Position numbers and translations under genes: made by a program. The notes under the pieces are model-generated. The model made no database searches. It saw only the letters and a list, made by a program, of their open reading frames with translations, and was not told the origin of the DNA. Below, one piece after another: positions 28,499-37,966 of a stretch of DNA of 64,000 bases; position 1 is the stretch's first letter, and each line of letters begins with the position of its first letter. The stretch comes from an uncultured SAR86 cluster bacterium (GTDB taxonomy: Bacteria > Pseudomonadota > Gammaproteobacteria > Magnimaribacterales > D2472): contig CACIJE010000001.1 in assembly GCA_902586925.1 (NCBI GenBank), positions 811,449 through 875,448 on the forward strand. The letters run 5' to 3'.

Positions 28499-28513
28499 TT
28501 ATTTAATTAATAT

Positions 28514-29746
28514 ATGACAATTTTGTATATAATGCCTCTGTTTTACAATACAAACCCATTTATTTTCTTCAAAGTGTACAAATACAAAATATTTAACAAT
28601 TTAGCTGAAGAGGGCATTAATGTTCTTGCTGAGGCAAAGTATATTCAAGATGATTCAGGACCTGATGCTCTTATTCTTAGGAGTTTTCCCTTATCCAGCC
28701 AGGATATTACAAAAAATACAAAATGTATCTCAAGAGCTGGAGCTGGAACTAATAATATTCCTATTGATGAAGCAACAAAAAAGGGAATAGTTGTATTCAA
28801 TACTCCTGGAGCAAATGCAAATGCTGTTAAAGAGCTTGTATTGTGTGGAATGCTTTTGGCATCTCGAGGAATTATTCAAGGTAATGCATATGCAGAATCT
28901 CTTCAGAATAAATCAAGTGATGAGTTAAATAAATTAATAGAAAATCAAAAAAAATATTTTAAAGGTAATGAGTTGAACGGAAAAACCATCGGCATTATTG
29001 GACTGGGCTCTATTGGCTCGCTATTAGCACAAGCAACAAATGTTCTTGGTATGAAAATTATTGGCTTTGATCCTTACTTATCTGTTGAAGGCGCATGGAT
29101 GCTTCCGAAAGAAGTTCAAAAAGCTGACAGCTTAGAGTATTTATTATCAAACTCTGATTATGTTACTTTGCATATACCCTTAACTAAAGATACTGAAAAC
29201 TTTATTTCAAAAAAAAATACTGCGGCTTTCAAAATTGGCGCAAAATTAATTAATTTGTCCAGAGGAAGAATTGTAAATAATGACGATATATTGACTGCAT
29301 TGGATAATGGAAAAATTAGCACTTATGTAACTGACTTTCCTACGCCTGATCTTATTAAGAGATCAGTTCAAAATAGAGGAGTGATTTTATTACCGCATAT
29401 TGGAGCAAGCACAAAAGAAGCAGAAATAAATTGTGCTGTTATGGCATGTGAGCAAGCAAGAAATTATCTTGAAAATGGTTTTATTACTAATTCTGTAAAT
29501 TTTCCAAACATCAGATTAGGTAGAACGTCTAAATTTAGACTGGTGATTATTCATAGAGATGAGCCAGGAATGATTGTGAAAATCACGAGTGAAATTGCTA
29601 ATGAGAACTTAAATATCTCAGATATGATAAATAAAAGTAGGAATGAAAATGCTATTACATTAATTGATCTTGCAACTGAGCCATCTCAAAAACTTATCAA
29701 ATGCATAGAAAAAATGAGAAAGGTGGTAAGCATTCGCATGTGCTAA
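28514..29746 (+). CDS. serA: D-3-phosphoglycerate dehydrogenase-like 2-hydroxyacid dehydrogenase with ACT domain
   Basis: Probably oxidises 3-phosphoglycerate at the start of serine synthesis. The NAD site is TIGIIGLGSIGSLLAQ; the catalytic Arg is in LINLSRGRIVNNDD and the His in LLPHIGASTKEAE. The C-terminal about 80 residues (FRLVIIHRDEPGMIVKIT) are an ACT domain, suggesting serine feedback. The YVTDFPTPDLI stretch is the variant found in the short ACT-type group. The start is uncertain: the ATG at 28514 has no Shine-Dalgarno and overlaps a TATAAT-like element (28528-28533). A GTG at 28574 begins the stretch that matches family N-termini (VYKYKIFNNLAEEG). Confidence 0.82.
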   Translation: MTILYIMPLFYNTNPFIFFKVYKYKIFNNLAEEGINVLAEAKYIQDDSGPDALILRSFPLSSQDITKNTKCISRAGAGTNNIPIDEATKKGIVVFNTPGANANAVKELVLCGMLLASRGIIQGNAYAESLQNKSSDELNKLIENQKKYFKGNELNGKTIGIIGLGSIGSLLAQATNVLGMKIIGFDPYLSVEGAWMLPKEVQKADSLEYLLSNSDYVTLHIPLTKDTENFISKKNTAAFKIGAKLINLSRGRIVNNDDILTALDNGKISTYVTDFPTPDLIKRSVQNRGVILLPHIGASTKEAEINCAVMACEQARNYLENGFITNSVNFPNIRLGRTSKFRLVIIHRDEPGMIVKITSEIANENLNISDMINKSRNENAITLIDLATEPSQKLIKCIEKMRKVVSIRMC

Positions 29747-30051
29747 AAATTCAAAAAAGTAGCATATTTTTTAAAAACAATTGTCCATAATTATATTTTG
29801 TAAAGTTTTAATAAAAAAAGACTTGTCAACAGAAATAAATAGTGTTATTGAAAAGGTTTATTTTTAAATATAACTTTTATACATATATTCATAAAATTTA
29901 CTTAAAATACTGATATAAGGTTATTTTTATGTTTTTTGTATAATTTTTACACAACTTCAATAAAAACCTTATTTTAAGGCTTTTAATGTGGTATAAATAA
30001 AGTTATCCATAACTTTATCCACAGTTTCTGTGGATAAAATTTTAAGTAAAA
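29747..30051. other. AT-rich 305 bp gap with DnaA boxes (candidate replication-origin-like element)
   Basis: No gene is seen here. The left part is almost entirely A/T with many T- and A-runs. Besides the clustered boxes at 30003-30037, near-matches to the DnaA consensus occur at 29877-29885 (TTATACATA) and 29945-29953 (TTTTACACA). An AT-rich stretch next to clustered DnaA boxes is the architecture of bacterial origins. Neither dnaA, gidA nor a clear strand switch of genes is nearby, so DnaA control of ung is the alternative. Confidence 0.45.
30003..30037. promoter_or_regulatory. Cluster of three DnaA boxes including a perfect inverted pair
   Basis: TTATCCATA (30003-30011, one mismatch), TTATCCACA (30015-30023) and TGTGGATAA (30029-30037). 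The latter two form a perfect 10 bp inverted repeat with a 3 nt centre (TTATCCACAG ttt CTGTGGATAA). The cluster ends 14 bp before the ung start codon. Confidence 0.75.
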
Positions 30052-30729
30052 ATGAAGAATTTTTCTAAAAAAATTAGATTGCCAAAAAACTGGCAAAATG
30101 CTCTAAATGAAGTCACTAATTCATATTCACTTGAGAAGATATTGAGTGCAGTTAATGAAGAAATCTTAAGAGGTAAGGAGATATATCCTCCGGTTGATCA
30201 AATCTTTAGAGCATTTGAATGCTGCCCTTTTTCATCAACTAAGGTTGTTATTTTTGGACAAGATCCGTACTTTCAAAAGGGTCTTGCAAATGGATTAGCA
30301 TTTTCAGTAGAGAAAAACCAATCAATCCCACCTTCTTTAAAAAATATTTATAAAGAGCTTGAAAATGATCTTGGAGGTATATCTAATTTAAACGGATGTT
30401 TAAAAAACTGGGCTCTTCAAGGGGTTCTTTTATTAAATACTTCTTTAACAGTAGAGAAATCAAAACCTGGATCACATTCACAAATTGGATGGGAATATTT
30501 TATACAAGATGTCTTAGATATTTTAAATACAAAAAATAACATTGTTTATTTTTTATGGGGGAGTAATGCACAGAAATATTCAAAATTCATTAATAAGAAA
30601 AATAATTTAATTTTACAAACATCTCATCCATCTCCATTATCAGCTTATAGAGGTTTTTTTGGATCCAAGCACTTTTCAAAATGTAACAATTACTTAAAAA
30701 AAAATAATATTGAGCAGATTAGTTGGTAA
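30052..30729 (+). CDS. ung: Uracil-DNA glycosylase (family 1)
   Basis: Excises uracil from DNA at the start of base-excision repair. The 225 aa protein has the catalytic-water motif GQDPYFQKGLANGLAFSV (Asp71) and the C-terminal HPSPLSAYRGFFGSKHF with the active-site His. The usual GQDPYH is GQDPYF here; the catalytic Asp is kept. The uracil-binding Asn segment (LLLNTSLTVEKSKPGSH) is normal. It starts just downstream of the DnaA box cluster. Confidence 0.94.
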   Translation: MKNFSKKIRLPKNWQNALNEVTNSYSLEKILSAVNEEILRGKEIYPPVDQIFRAFECCPFSSTKVVIFGQDPYFQKGLANGLAFSVEKNQSIPPSLKNIYKELENDLGGISNLNGCLKNWALQGVLLLNTSLTVEKSKPGSHSQIGWEYFIQDVLDILNTKNNIVYFLWGSNAQKYSKFINKKNNLILQTSHPSPLSAYRGFFGSKHFSKCNNYLKKNNIEQISW

Positions 30730-30731
30730 AT

Positions 30732-31523
30732 TTAAATAATTGAGATTATTTCATGATTATTTTCTATTTCTGCTAAATCTTTTCTTTTAACAATACCGTT
30801 GAAAATTTTTGAGTTGTTTAAGACCACTGTTTCACCAATTATTTTAATATTCGGATGTTCATTGAAGCTCTCTTTTGATATGAAGGTACAAAATTTTCTT
30901 CTGTTTAAACCTAAATATTCCATTCTTGCTACAATTTCTTGACCTCTATAGCAACCTTTATCAAAAGACACTCTTTGCTTATCAAAATTAATCTCAATTG
31001 GTCTAAATTTTAACGAATCTTCAACAGCAAGAAAGAAAACACCTAAAATCTTGTTAGCAGCATTCCATTGTTGGAGATTTATAGTATTTTCAAAGCTAAA
31101 GGCTGACTCTTTTGTGTGAACATTCAATTGAAATCTATCATTTTTAAGATAGCATCCTTTTGAGCTATCTATTTTAGAGATTTCTCCAATTACTTTTTTA
31201 TCTAATTTTTTAAACTCCACATTGCTGAATTTTGCAAATACATTTAATTCATCAATAAACACATTAATTAAGTTTCTATTGATGATAATAAAAAATTCAT
31301 TATTTTGTTTGTAAACAAAGAAGTCTGCAATTACCTGTCCTTTATGATCACATATTGATGATAATTGTGGATTTTTATCACAAAGCAAACTTATGTCTGA
31401 GGTTAACTGACCTTGAAGAAATTCTTCAACTTTTTTTTGTTCTCCAGTAACCGCTAGAACACACCAATCACTGACTAATAGTGAACCAGTTTTTATTAGA
31501 TTATTATCAATGTCTATTTTCAA
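30732..31523 (-). CDS. ygfZ: YgfZ/GcvT-domain folate-binding protein (Fe-S cluster repair)
   Basis: A folate-dependent protein that helps keep certain Fe-S enzymes (such as MiaB) active. The 263 aa protein contains the diagnostic motif KGCYRGQEIVARMEYLG, with the conserved Cys, and an N-terminal GcvT-like fold (LQGQLTSDI, DHKGQVIADFFV). The only start in the region is TTG at 31523; no ATG precedes the conserved part. It is divergent from sdhE, as ygfZ and ygfY(sdhE) are in E. coli, with a 33 nt gap. Confidence 0.9.
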   Translation of the reverse strand: MKIDIDNNLIKTGSLLVSDWCVLAVTGEQKKVEEFLQGQLTSDISLLCDKNPQLSSICDHKGQVIADFFVYKQNNEFFIIINRNLINVFIDELNVFAKFSNVEFKKLDKKVIGEISKIDSSKGCYLKNDRFQLNVHTKESAFSFENTINLQQWNAANKILGVFFLAVEDSLKFRPIEINFDKQRVSFDKGCYRGQEIVARMEYLGLNRRKFCTFISKESFNEHPNIKIIGETVVLNNSKIFNGIVKRKDLAEIENNHEIISII

Positions 31524-31556
31524 GTAAAATTAAATCCTTAAAATCTATTTTAACTA

Positions 31557-31814
31557 ATGAATAATAAAATAAACAGAATAAACTGGAAATGCAGAAGGGG
31601 CATGAGAGAGATCGATCTTCTTTTGAGGGAATTTTCAAAAACTTCTCTCAATAATTTGAGTAAAAGTGATTTGTCCATATTTGAGGAAATATTAAATTAC
31701 GACGATCAGAAGCTATATGATTTTATTTTTAAAAACACTTCAATTGGAAATGAAGAGCATGAGAAGTTCATATCAAAGAATTTAAAAACCTTTTCTAAAC
31801 TTGGAAACTTTTAG
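31557..31814 (+). CDS. sdhE: FAD assembly factor SdhE (YgfY family)
   Basis: A small protein that promotes covalent flavinylation of succinate dehydrogenase. The 85 aa protein has the family motif WKCRRGMREIDLLLREF (RRGMxE) and an acidic middle. The short length is normal for the family. The intergenic neighbour ygfZ agrees with the E. coli layout. The end of the gene overlaps a candidate sigma-E promoter for rpoE. Confidence 0.92.
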   Translation: MNNKINRINWKCRRGMREIDLLLREFSKTSLNNLSKSDLSIFEEILNYDDQKLYDFIFKNTSIGNEEHEKFISKNLKTFSKLGNF

Positions 31815-31831
31815 GCATATTTATTGTCTTA
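31804..31831 (+). promoter_or_regulatory. Candidate sigma-E promoter for rpoE-rseA-mucD
   Basis: GAAACTT (31804-31810, one base from the sigma-E -35 GGAACTT) and TCTTA (31827-31831, like TCTGA) are separated by 16 bp. The start point would fall shortly before the rpoE Shine-Dalgarno (aggaaac). Autoregulation of rpoE by sigma-E is common in the family; the call rests on two imperfect hexamers. Confidence 0.4.
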
Positions 31832-31852
31832 GAACATAGGAAACAAAATTGT

Positions 31853-32428
31853 ATGAAAAAATATTCAAATAATATTGATTTCCAATTAATACAAAAAGCA
31901 AAAAATGGTAATCATGGAGCATTTAAAATTTTAATGAATAAATATTATCCAAGAGTCTATGCATCATTATTTTCATTCACAAAATCAAGAGAAGATTCTG
32001 AAGATTTGGCTCAACAGACGTTCTTAAAAGTTTGGCAACAATTAGATTCATTTAGAGGCGATAGCGCATTTTTTACATGGATATATCGCATAGCAATTAA
32101 TTTAGCTAAAAATTATTTTTCAAGTTCTGGTTTTAAAAAACAAAAAGTAAATACTTCTATTGAAGATACAGAACTAGACATTAGTTCTTTTGATGATATT
32201 GAATCCATAATTATTCATTCAGAATCCTTAGAAAATATAAAAAATTTTATTAATACATTACCTGAAACATTAAAAACTTCCTTTGTCTTGAGAGAAAATG
32301 ATGGGAAAAGTTACGAAGAGATTGCAAATATAACAAATACACCAATTGGTACAGTAAGATCAAGAATATTTAGAGCTAGAGAAATGGTAGAAGAATTTAT
32401 TAATGAGCAAATTATAAATAATGATTGA
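31853..32428 (+). CDS. rpoE: ECF RNA polymerase sigma factor RpoE (AlgU-like)
   Basis: An extracytoplasmic-stress sigma factor. The 191 aa protein contains region 2 (KYYPRVYASLFSFTKSREDSEDLAQQTF, here abbreviated by its ends; the DSEDLAQQTFLKVW core is diagnostic) and region 4 (RENDGKSYEEIANITNTP, then GTVRSRIFRAREM). An rseA-like anti-sigma gene overlaps by 8 nt and a mucD protease follows: the complete sensor module of gammaproteobacteria. A candidate self-recognised promoter lies upstream. Confidence 0.94.
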   Translation: MKKYSNNIDFQLIQKAKNGNHGAFKILMNKYYPRVYASLFSFTKSREDSEDLAQQTFLKVWQQLDSFRGDSAFFTWIYRIAINLAKNYFSSSGFKKQKVNTSIEDTELDISSFDDIESIIIHSESLENIKNFINTLPETLKTSFVLRENDGKSYEEIANITNTPIGTVRSRIFRAREMVEEFINEQIINND

Positions 32429-33110
32429 TATTAACGAAAAGATCTCTGCACTTTATGATGGTGAACTCAAAGATTCAGAAATTGATGATCTCATAAAAAT
32501 TATTAACGAAGATAAAGATTTGCAAAAAAAACTATCTTTCTACAATCTAATTGAATTTGCATCAAACTATAATATAAAAGAAACAGAACACATAAATACA
32601 AAAAAAATTCGTATTAAAGATTTTCTTTTTAATAAAATATGGTTCTCGAACATAATAACGGCTGCTGCAACCGTCCTTCTTACACTCACGGTCACAAATA
32701 ATAATGATTTTTCTAGATTAGATGAAAATATCGATTCCTCTAATAAGATAACATCTGCAATTAACAGCATTGAAGCTCAAAATATAATCAAAAGATCTGA
32801 AGAGTATCTTACTGACCATATAATGAGAGTGTTAAATGACCCAAGTTATATGAACTCACAAGAAAATGTTGATTTACGCAATGTTGGTTTCAACTATAAA
32901 AATATTGGAACAAACAGCTACTCAAAAGGAAATGAAAATGTACAGTTGCGTATTGAAAATAATGACTTTGGACTTAAAAAGGTTAGATATTGGAAACATG
33001 GAAATAAAATGATATATCTTATACCCATTAAAGGAGAGAGGTTGGTAACGCTCTATGGAAACATTTCAATTTCATCAGCTTTAAATATTGCTGAATCATT
33101 AAATAATTAA
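32421..33110 (+). CDS. rseA: RseA/MucA-like anti-sigma-E factor
   Basis: Predicted to hold sigma-E inactive at the membrane until regulated proteolysis. The N-terminus INEKISALYDGELKDSEIDD matches the RseA cytoplasmic domain. One membrane segment is seen around residues 73-92 (FSNIITAAATVLLTLTVT). A periplasmic domain of about 135 residues follows; its last part (VRYWKHGNKMIYLIPIKG) resembles the short end domain of such regulators. It overlaps rpoE by 8 nt. RseB is absent between this gene and mucD. Confidence 0.82.
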   Translation: MIDINEKISALYDGELKDSEIDDLIKIINEDKDLQKKLSFYNLIEFASNYNIKETEHINTKKIRIKDFLFNKIWFSNIITAAATVLLTLTVTNNNDFSRLDENIDSSNKITSAINSIEAQNIIKRSEEYLTDHIMRVLNDPSYMNSQENVDLRNVGFNYKNIGTNSYSKGNENVQLRIENNDFGLKKVRYWKHGNKMIYLIPIKGERLVTLYGNISISSALNIAESLNN

Positions 33111-33121
33111 TAACAAACATC

Positions 33122-34516
33122 ATGAAAAATTTTTATCAAGGACTCATTATTCTGTTAACGACTTCTTCACTAAATCTATTAGGAAAGTTACCAGATAATA
33201 TTTCAGATTTAGTAGATGAGTCTGCACCAGCTGTAGTTAACATTACTGCAAAAAAAGAATTATCTGGAAGGTCTTCCTTTGGATATGGAGGTATTCCTGA
33301 TGAAATGCTTGAGCGATTTGGAATTCCAAGAGACTTTAGAGAATCACCTCAGCAAAAAAGAGAGACGGTGTCCTATGGCTCTGGTTTTATCTTAAAAAAT
33401 AACTTTATTATGACAAATTTTCATGTTGTAGAAGATGCTACAGAAGTATTGGTATCTCTATCAGATAGAAGAGAATTTAAAGCGGAAGTTATTGGAGTTG
33501 ATCCATTATCTGATCTTGCAGTTTTAAAGGTTAACGGAGAAGACTTACCTTCAGTAAATATTGGTAATAGTAATGAGTTGAAGGTTGGAGATTGGGTGGT
33601 AGCTATTGGATCACCATTTAGTTTTGATTTTTCCGTTACTGCCGGAATTGTTAGTGCTAAAGGGAGAAGTATTCAAAATAATAATATTGGTAACTATGTT
33701 CCTTTTTTACAAACTGACGTCGCCATTAATCCAGGCAATTCTGGAGGCCCATTATTCAATCTAAATGGAGAGGTTGTTGGCATTAATTCACAAATTTATT
33801 CAAGAAGTGGAGGATATCAAGGTCTTGCATTTGCAATACCAATAAACGTTGCTGTTGATGTTGCCGAACAAATTATCTCAGTTGGAACAGTTTCTAGAGG
33901 CTATCTTGGTGTAAGAATGAGTGAAGTAGATAGCGATCTTGCTGAGGCACTTGGTATGAGAAAACCATATGGTGCTCTAATAAATGATGTTGAAGAAGAT
34001 GGTTCTGCTGATGAGGCAGGCTTATTACCAGGGGATGTAATTATTGAATTTGATGATAAAGAAATAAAATTTAGCACTGACTTGCCTCATGTTGTTGGAC
34101 AAATAAAATCAGGTACAAAAGCAAATGCAAAAGTAATTAGAGATGGTAGAGAGATAACTCTTGATTTTGTTTTAGGAGAGTTACCGGTTAATAATGAGGA
34201 ATTTATTCCTGCCAAAACACAGATATCTTCAGACCCACTTGGGTTAAAGGTTGCAGATATTGATCGGGATAATCCATCGATGAGAAATGTTCCTGATGGA
34301 GTAATTGTCTCTAAAGTAAATCCAAATTCAGCTGCTTCAGGAAAAGTTAACCGCGGCGATGTAATTTCAATTATTCAGCATAAAGGTCAAAAATTTAGCA
34401 TTTACGATGTGGCTTCCTTTAATGAAGCACTTCAAAATTTTTCATCTGGTGACAAAATTGCTATGCATTTATTGAGAAATGGGCAGAGGCTTATTCGCTC
34501 AGTAACCTTAAATTAA
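33122..34516 (+). CDS. mucD: Periplasmic serine endoprotease, DegP/MucD type
   Basis: An HtrA-family protease and chaperone for misfolded envelope proteins. The 464 aa protein has an N-terminal signal peptide (residues 1 to about 20) and a trypsin-like domain with the triad His101 (TNFHVVEDA), Asp131 (SDLAVLKV) and Ser207 (NPGNSGGPLF). Two PDZ domains follow (about 250-345, with GYLGVRMSEVD; and about 370-460). It is the third gene of the sigma-E module, 11 nt after rseA, as in Pseudomonas algU-mucA-mucB-mucD. Confidence 0.94.
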   Translation: MKNFYQGLIILLTTSSLNLLGKLPDNISDLVDESAPAVVNITAKKELSGRSSFGYGGIPDEMLERFGIPRDFRESPQQKRETVSYGSGFILKNNFIMTNFHVVEDATEVLVSLSDRREFKAEVIGVDPLSDLAVLKVNGEDLPSVNIGNSNELKVGDWVVAIGSPFSFDFSVTAGIVSAKGRSIQNNNIGNYVPFLQTDVAINPGNSGGPLFNLNGEVVGINSQIYSRSGGYQGLAFAIPINVAVDVAEQIISVGTVSRGYLGVRMSEVDSDLAEALGMRKPYGALINDVEEDGSADEAGLLPGDVIIEFDDKEIKFSTDLPHVVGQIKSGTKANAKVIRDGREITLDFVLGELPVNNEEFIPAKTQISSDPLGLKVADIDRDNPSMRNVPDGVIVSKVNPNSAASGKVNRGDVISIIQHKGQKFSIYDVASFNEALQNFSSGDKIAMHLLRNGQRLIRSVTLN

Positions 34517-34570
34517 TAAGTATTATTGTTTACTCATTTTTGCAGTTTGCTTGTAAAATAGCTGCAAATT

Positions 34571-36358
34571 ATGAGGAACATTAGAAATTTTTCAGTTATA
34601 GCCCATATTGATCATGGTAAATCAACTTTATCAGATAGATTAATAGAGTATTGTGGTGGACTTTCATCAAGAGAGATGGCAGATCAAATTCTTGATTCAA
34701 TGGATATTGAAAGAGAGCGAGGTATTACAATTAAAGCTCAAGCAGTTTCACTTAAATATAAGAAAGATGAAGAAGAGTATCTTTTAAATTTTATAGATAC
34801 TCCTGGTCATGTAGATTTTTCCTATGAAGTATCTAGATCATTATCCGCATGTGAAGGAGCTCTTCTTGTTGTGGACGGCTCTCAAGGGGTTGAAGCTCAA
34901 ACTCTAGCAAATTGTTATACAGCTGTTGAAGAAGGTTTAGAGGTTGTACCTGTGGTGAATAAAATTGATCTTCCTCAAGCCGAACCCGAAAGAGTGAAAT
35001 TGGAAATTGAAGAAATGGTTGGTATTAATGCAAATGATGCACCCTTAGTTAGCGCAAAAACTGGAGAGGGTATAGAAATCTTATTAGAAAAATTGGTAAA
35101 TGATATACCTAGTCCAGAAGGTGATCCCAATGCAAGCCTACAGGCTTTAATAGTTGACTCATGGTTTGATTCATATCTTGGTGTGGTTTCTTTGATAAGA
35201 ATTAAAAATGGTAGTATAAAAAAAGGGCAAAAATTTCAAATTCATTCAAATGGTCAATCCCATACGGTTGATGATATTGGTATATTTTCTCCAAAAAAAG
35301 TATCAAAAAATCAACTTTATGCTGGTGAAGTTGGTTATTTGGTGGCAGGAATCAAAGATATCAAAGGAGCCCCAGTTGGAGATACTCTTATTGATTCAAA
35401 TAATGAATTTGCTGAAGCATTACCAGGCTTTAAGAAAGTAAATCCAAAAGTCTTTGCATCTTTATTTACTTTAAATTCTGATGATTATGAAAAGTTTAGA
35501 GATGCTTTGTCTAAATTAGTCCTAAATGATAGTTCATTGATCTATGAGCCAGAAGTCTCTGATGCATTGGGTTTTGGATTTAGATGTGGTTTTCTGGGTA
35601 CTTTACATATGGAAGTTGTTCGTGAAAGACTTGAGAGAGAATATGATTTGGATTTAATTTCAACCGCTCCTTCAGTAGAGTACGAAGTATTAAAAACTGA
35701 TGGAGAAATATTAATGTGTGATAATCCATCTCAACTTCCAACTCCAAATGAGATTGATGAAATCCGGGAACCAATTGTAAATATTACCATCATTTCTCCA
35801 AATGAATATATTGGAAATATAATTACATTATGCACCTCAAAAAGAGGCATTCAAAAAGATATGAAATATTTTGGCAATCAAGTATCTATAATATTTGAAA
35901 TGCCTTTGTCTTCAGTGATTATTGATTTTTTTGATCAAATAAAATCATCAACCAAAGGTTTTGCCTCAATTGAATACTCATTGATTGGATTCCAAAAATC
36001 AGATTTAACAAAAATAGATGTCTTAATAAATAATAATAAGATCGACGCCTTATCGATGATTGTGCACAAATCTTTCTCTACATCTAAGGCAAGAGAAATT
36101 GCAAAAAATCTTCAAAAATTAATTCCAAGACAAATGTTCGATGTACCAATACAAGTAGCGCTTGGTGCTAAAATTATATCAAGGGAAACTGTTAAAGCTT
36201 ATAGAAAAAATGTTACTTCGAAGCTTTACGGAGGTGATGTTACAAGAAAAATGAAATTACTGGAAAAACAAAAGCAAGGTAAGAAAAAAATGAAGCAATT
36301 GGGAAAGGTTTCAATACCTCAGGACGCTTTTTTAAATTATTTTAACTCGGAGCAATAG
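34571..36358 (+). CDS. lepA: Elongation factor 4 (LepA)
   Basis: A ribosome-dependent GTPase acting in translation/30S assembly. The 595 aa length is standard. G1 is [16 protein letters not shown], the switch motif is [12 protein letters not shown], and G4 is NKIDLP. It also has the EF-G-like domains, with [13 protein letters not shown], and the LepA-specific C-terminal domain ending near [19 protein letters not shown]. It precedes lepB by 1 nt, the universal lepA-lepB pair. Confidence 0.97.
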   Translation: MRNIRNFSVIAHIDHGKSTLSDRLIEYCGGLSSREMADQILDSMDIERERGITIKAQAVSLKYKKDEEEYLLNFIDTPGHVDFSYEVSRSLSACEGALLVVDGSQGVEAQTLANCYTAVEEGLEVVPVVNKIDLPQAEPERVKLEIEEMVGINANDAPLVSAKTGEGIEILLEKLVNDIPSPEGDPNASLQALIVDSWFDSYLGVVSLIRIKNGSIKKGQKFQIHSNGQSHTVDDIGIFSPKKVSKNQLYAGEVGYLVAGIKDIKGAPVGDTLIDSNNEFAEALPGFKKVNPKVFASLFTLNSDDYEKFRDALSKLVLNDSSLIYEPEVSDALGFGFRCGFLGTLHMEVVRERLEREYDLDLISTAPSVEYEVLKTDGEILMCDNPSQLPTPNEIDEIREPIVNITIISPNEYIGNIITLCTSKRGIQKDMKYFGNQVSIIFEMPLSSVIIDFFDQIKSSTKGFASIEYSLIGFQKSDLTKIDVLINNNKIDALSMIVHKSFSTSKAREIAKNLQKLIPRQMFDVPIQVALGAKIISRETVKAYRKNVTSKLYGGDVTRKMKLLEKQKQGKKKMKQLGKVSIPQDAFLNYFNSEQ

Positions 36359-36359
36359 T

Positions 36360-37307
36360 ATGTTTACTGATCCATTATTTATTATAGGTTTGCTTGGAAT
36401 GACTATATGTCTTTATAGCTGGATAAAGTTTTCAATCGAACAGAATGAAGCAGAGCCACTTATAGTTAAATATATTTCAACAATTAGTTTTATATCAGGA
36501 GCTGCAATATTGCTCAGCATTTTTTATAACTCAGGTAACCTGGATATAGTATTACTTTTTGCTTCGATAATTGCATTCATAGTCATGACTATTGGAGTTT
36601 TTCTTAAAAACTTTGAAATAACTTCAACCGCTAGAGGTTACTTTATACCAATTTTTACCATATTTATTATTAGAGCTTTTTTGTATGAACCTTACCAGAT
36701 ACCATCTGGCTCAATGGAACCACAATTAAAAAAAGGAGATTTTTTATTAGTAAATAAATTTGCTTATGGGCTAAAAGTTCAAAGAATTGCTATTCCTTCG
36801 TTTTTTAGAAAAGATCCACAGTATGGCGACGCCGTTGTGATTATTCCAAAACACAATCCTGTTCCCTATATTAAAAGACTTATCGGAATGCCTGGAGATG
36901 TAGTAAGAATTATAAATAAACAGATATATATAAATGGAGTTGCCCTTGATAGAGACTTTATTGAATCTGAGGAAATAATTCTAAAAAAAAGATATAGATA
37001 TAGCGATGGAAGCATTGAAACGAGAGAAATTGAAGCAATAGGTGATTTATATTCTGAAAAAATTGGAAATGCAGAATATGTTATTAGAAATACCAGAGGT
37101 CAAAATGAGCAATATCCTCAAGAGTGGACTGTTCCAAAAAATCATTATTTTGTAATGGGTGATAATAGAGATAACTCAAATGACAGCACAAAAGATGTTG
37201 GATTTGTTCCAAGAGAAAATTTCTTTGGAAGAGCTGATTACATTTGGATGACATGGGAGTGCTGGTTGTGTCTTCCAACTTTTAAGAAAGCTGGGAAAAT
37301 TAATTAA
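36360..37307 (+). CDS. lepB: Signal peptidase I
   Basis: Cleaves signal peptides of exported proteins at the outer face of the inner membrane. The 315 aa protein has N-terminal hydrophobic segments, the nucleophile Ser118 in IPSGSMEP and the general base Lys172 in PYIKRLIGMPGD. The box MGDNRDNSNDS and the C-terminal YIWMTWE follow. It shares one base with the rnc start (TAATG). Confidence 0.95.
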   Translation: MFTDPLFIIGLLGMTICLYSWIKFSIEQNEAEPLIVKYISTISFISGAAILLSIFYNSGNLDIVLLFASIIAFIVMTIGVFLKNFEITSTARGYFIPIFTIFIIRAFLYEPYQIPSGSMEPQLKKGDFLLVNKFAYGLKVQRIAIPSFFRKDPQYGDAVVIIPKHNPVPYIKRLIGMPGDVVRIINKQIYINGVALDRDFIESEEIILKKRYRYSDGSIETREIEAIGDLYSEKIGNAEYVIRNTRGQNEQYPQEWTVPKNHYFVMGDNRDNSNDSTKDVGFVPRENFFGRADYIWMTWECWLCLPTFKKAGKIN

Positions 37308-37966
37308 TGTCATTAGATGATTTGCAGCAAAAGATTGGTTATAAATTTAAAGACATCAATCTCCTGAAATTAGCTTTAACCCATAAAAGTTTCAACAATC
37401 AAAATAACAATGAAAGACTAGAGTTTCTGGGTGACTCAATACTTAATTCTTGTATTTCAAAATATTTATTTTCAAAATTTCCAGAGATAAATGAAGGCCT
37501 ATTAACAAGAATACGCTCATTTGTAGTAAAGGGTGAAACTTTAACGAAAAAAGCTGCTGAATTGAATATTACACAAAACATTGAACTTTCTAAAGGAACG
37601 GCAAACTTATCTGAGCAAAGAAAACATTCAATTTTAGAAGGTTCAATAGAATCCATAATTGGTGCTGTATTTCTTGATAGCAATTGGCAGCAGGCAGAAA
37701 AGTTTGTTTTAAATTTATTCAACACAGAGTTAATAAATATTAAAGTTGATCAGGAATTCAGAGACTCAAAAACAGAACTACAAGAACTGTTGCAATCAAA
37801 AAAATTAAAACCACCTGTTTATGAAACAAGTGAATCGGCTAGAGGCTTTGATTGTGAAATCAAATTATTAGAAGGAACATTTATTGCAAATGGAAACTCA
37901 AAGAGGCAAGCAGAGATTGCTGCAGCTAAGATGGCACTTACACAACTAAAAAACAAAAATGTCTAA
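37307..37966 (+). CDS. rnc: Ribonuclease III with an atypical active site
   Basis: Double-strand-specific endoribonuclease for rRNA and mRNA processing. The 219 aa protein has the RNase III signature NERLEFLGDSIL (Glu36, Glu39, Asp43) and a C-terminal dsRNA-binding domain (about residues 148-217). The second metal-binding motif is normally D-x-x-E (E. coli Asp114/Glu117, in LADTVEA). Here it is LEGSIES, so the Asp is replaced by Gly112 while Glu115 is kept. Residue Glu111 next to it might compensate. Order lepB-rnc-era is conserved. Confidence 0.94.
   Translation: MSLDDLQQKIGYKFKDINLLKLALTHKSFNNQNNNERLEFLGDSILNSCISKYLFSKFPEINEGLLTRIRSFVVKGETLTKKAAELNITQNIELSKGTANLSEQRKHSILEGSIESIIGAVFLDSNWQQAEKFVLNLFNTELINIKVDQEFRDSKTELQELLQSKKLKPPVYETSESARGFDCEIKLLEGTFIANGNSKRQAEIAAAKMALTQLKNKNV

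Noticed and set aside
30015-30037. Inverted repeat before ung as a terminator
   Set aside because: The arms are exact DnaA boxes and no T-run follows; it directly precedes a start codon.
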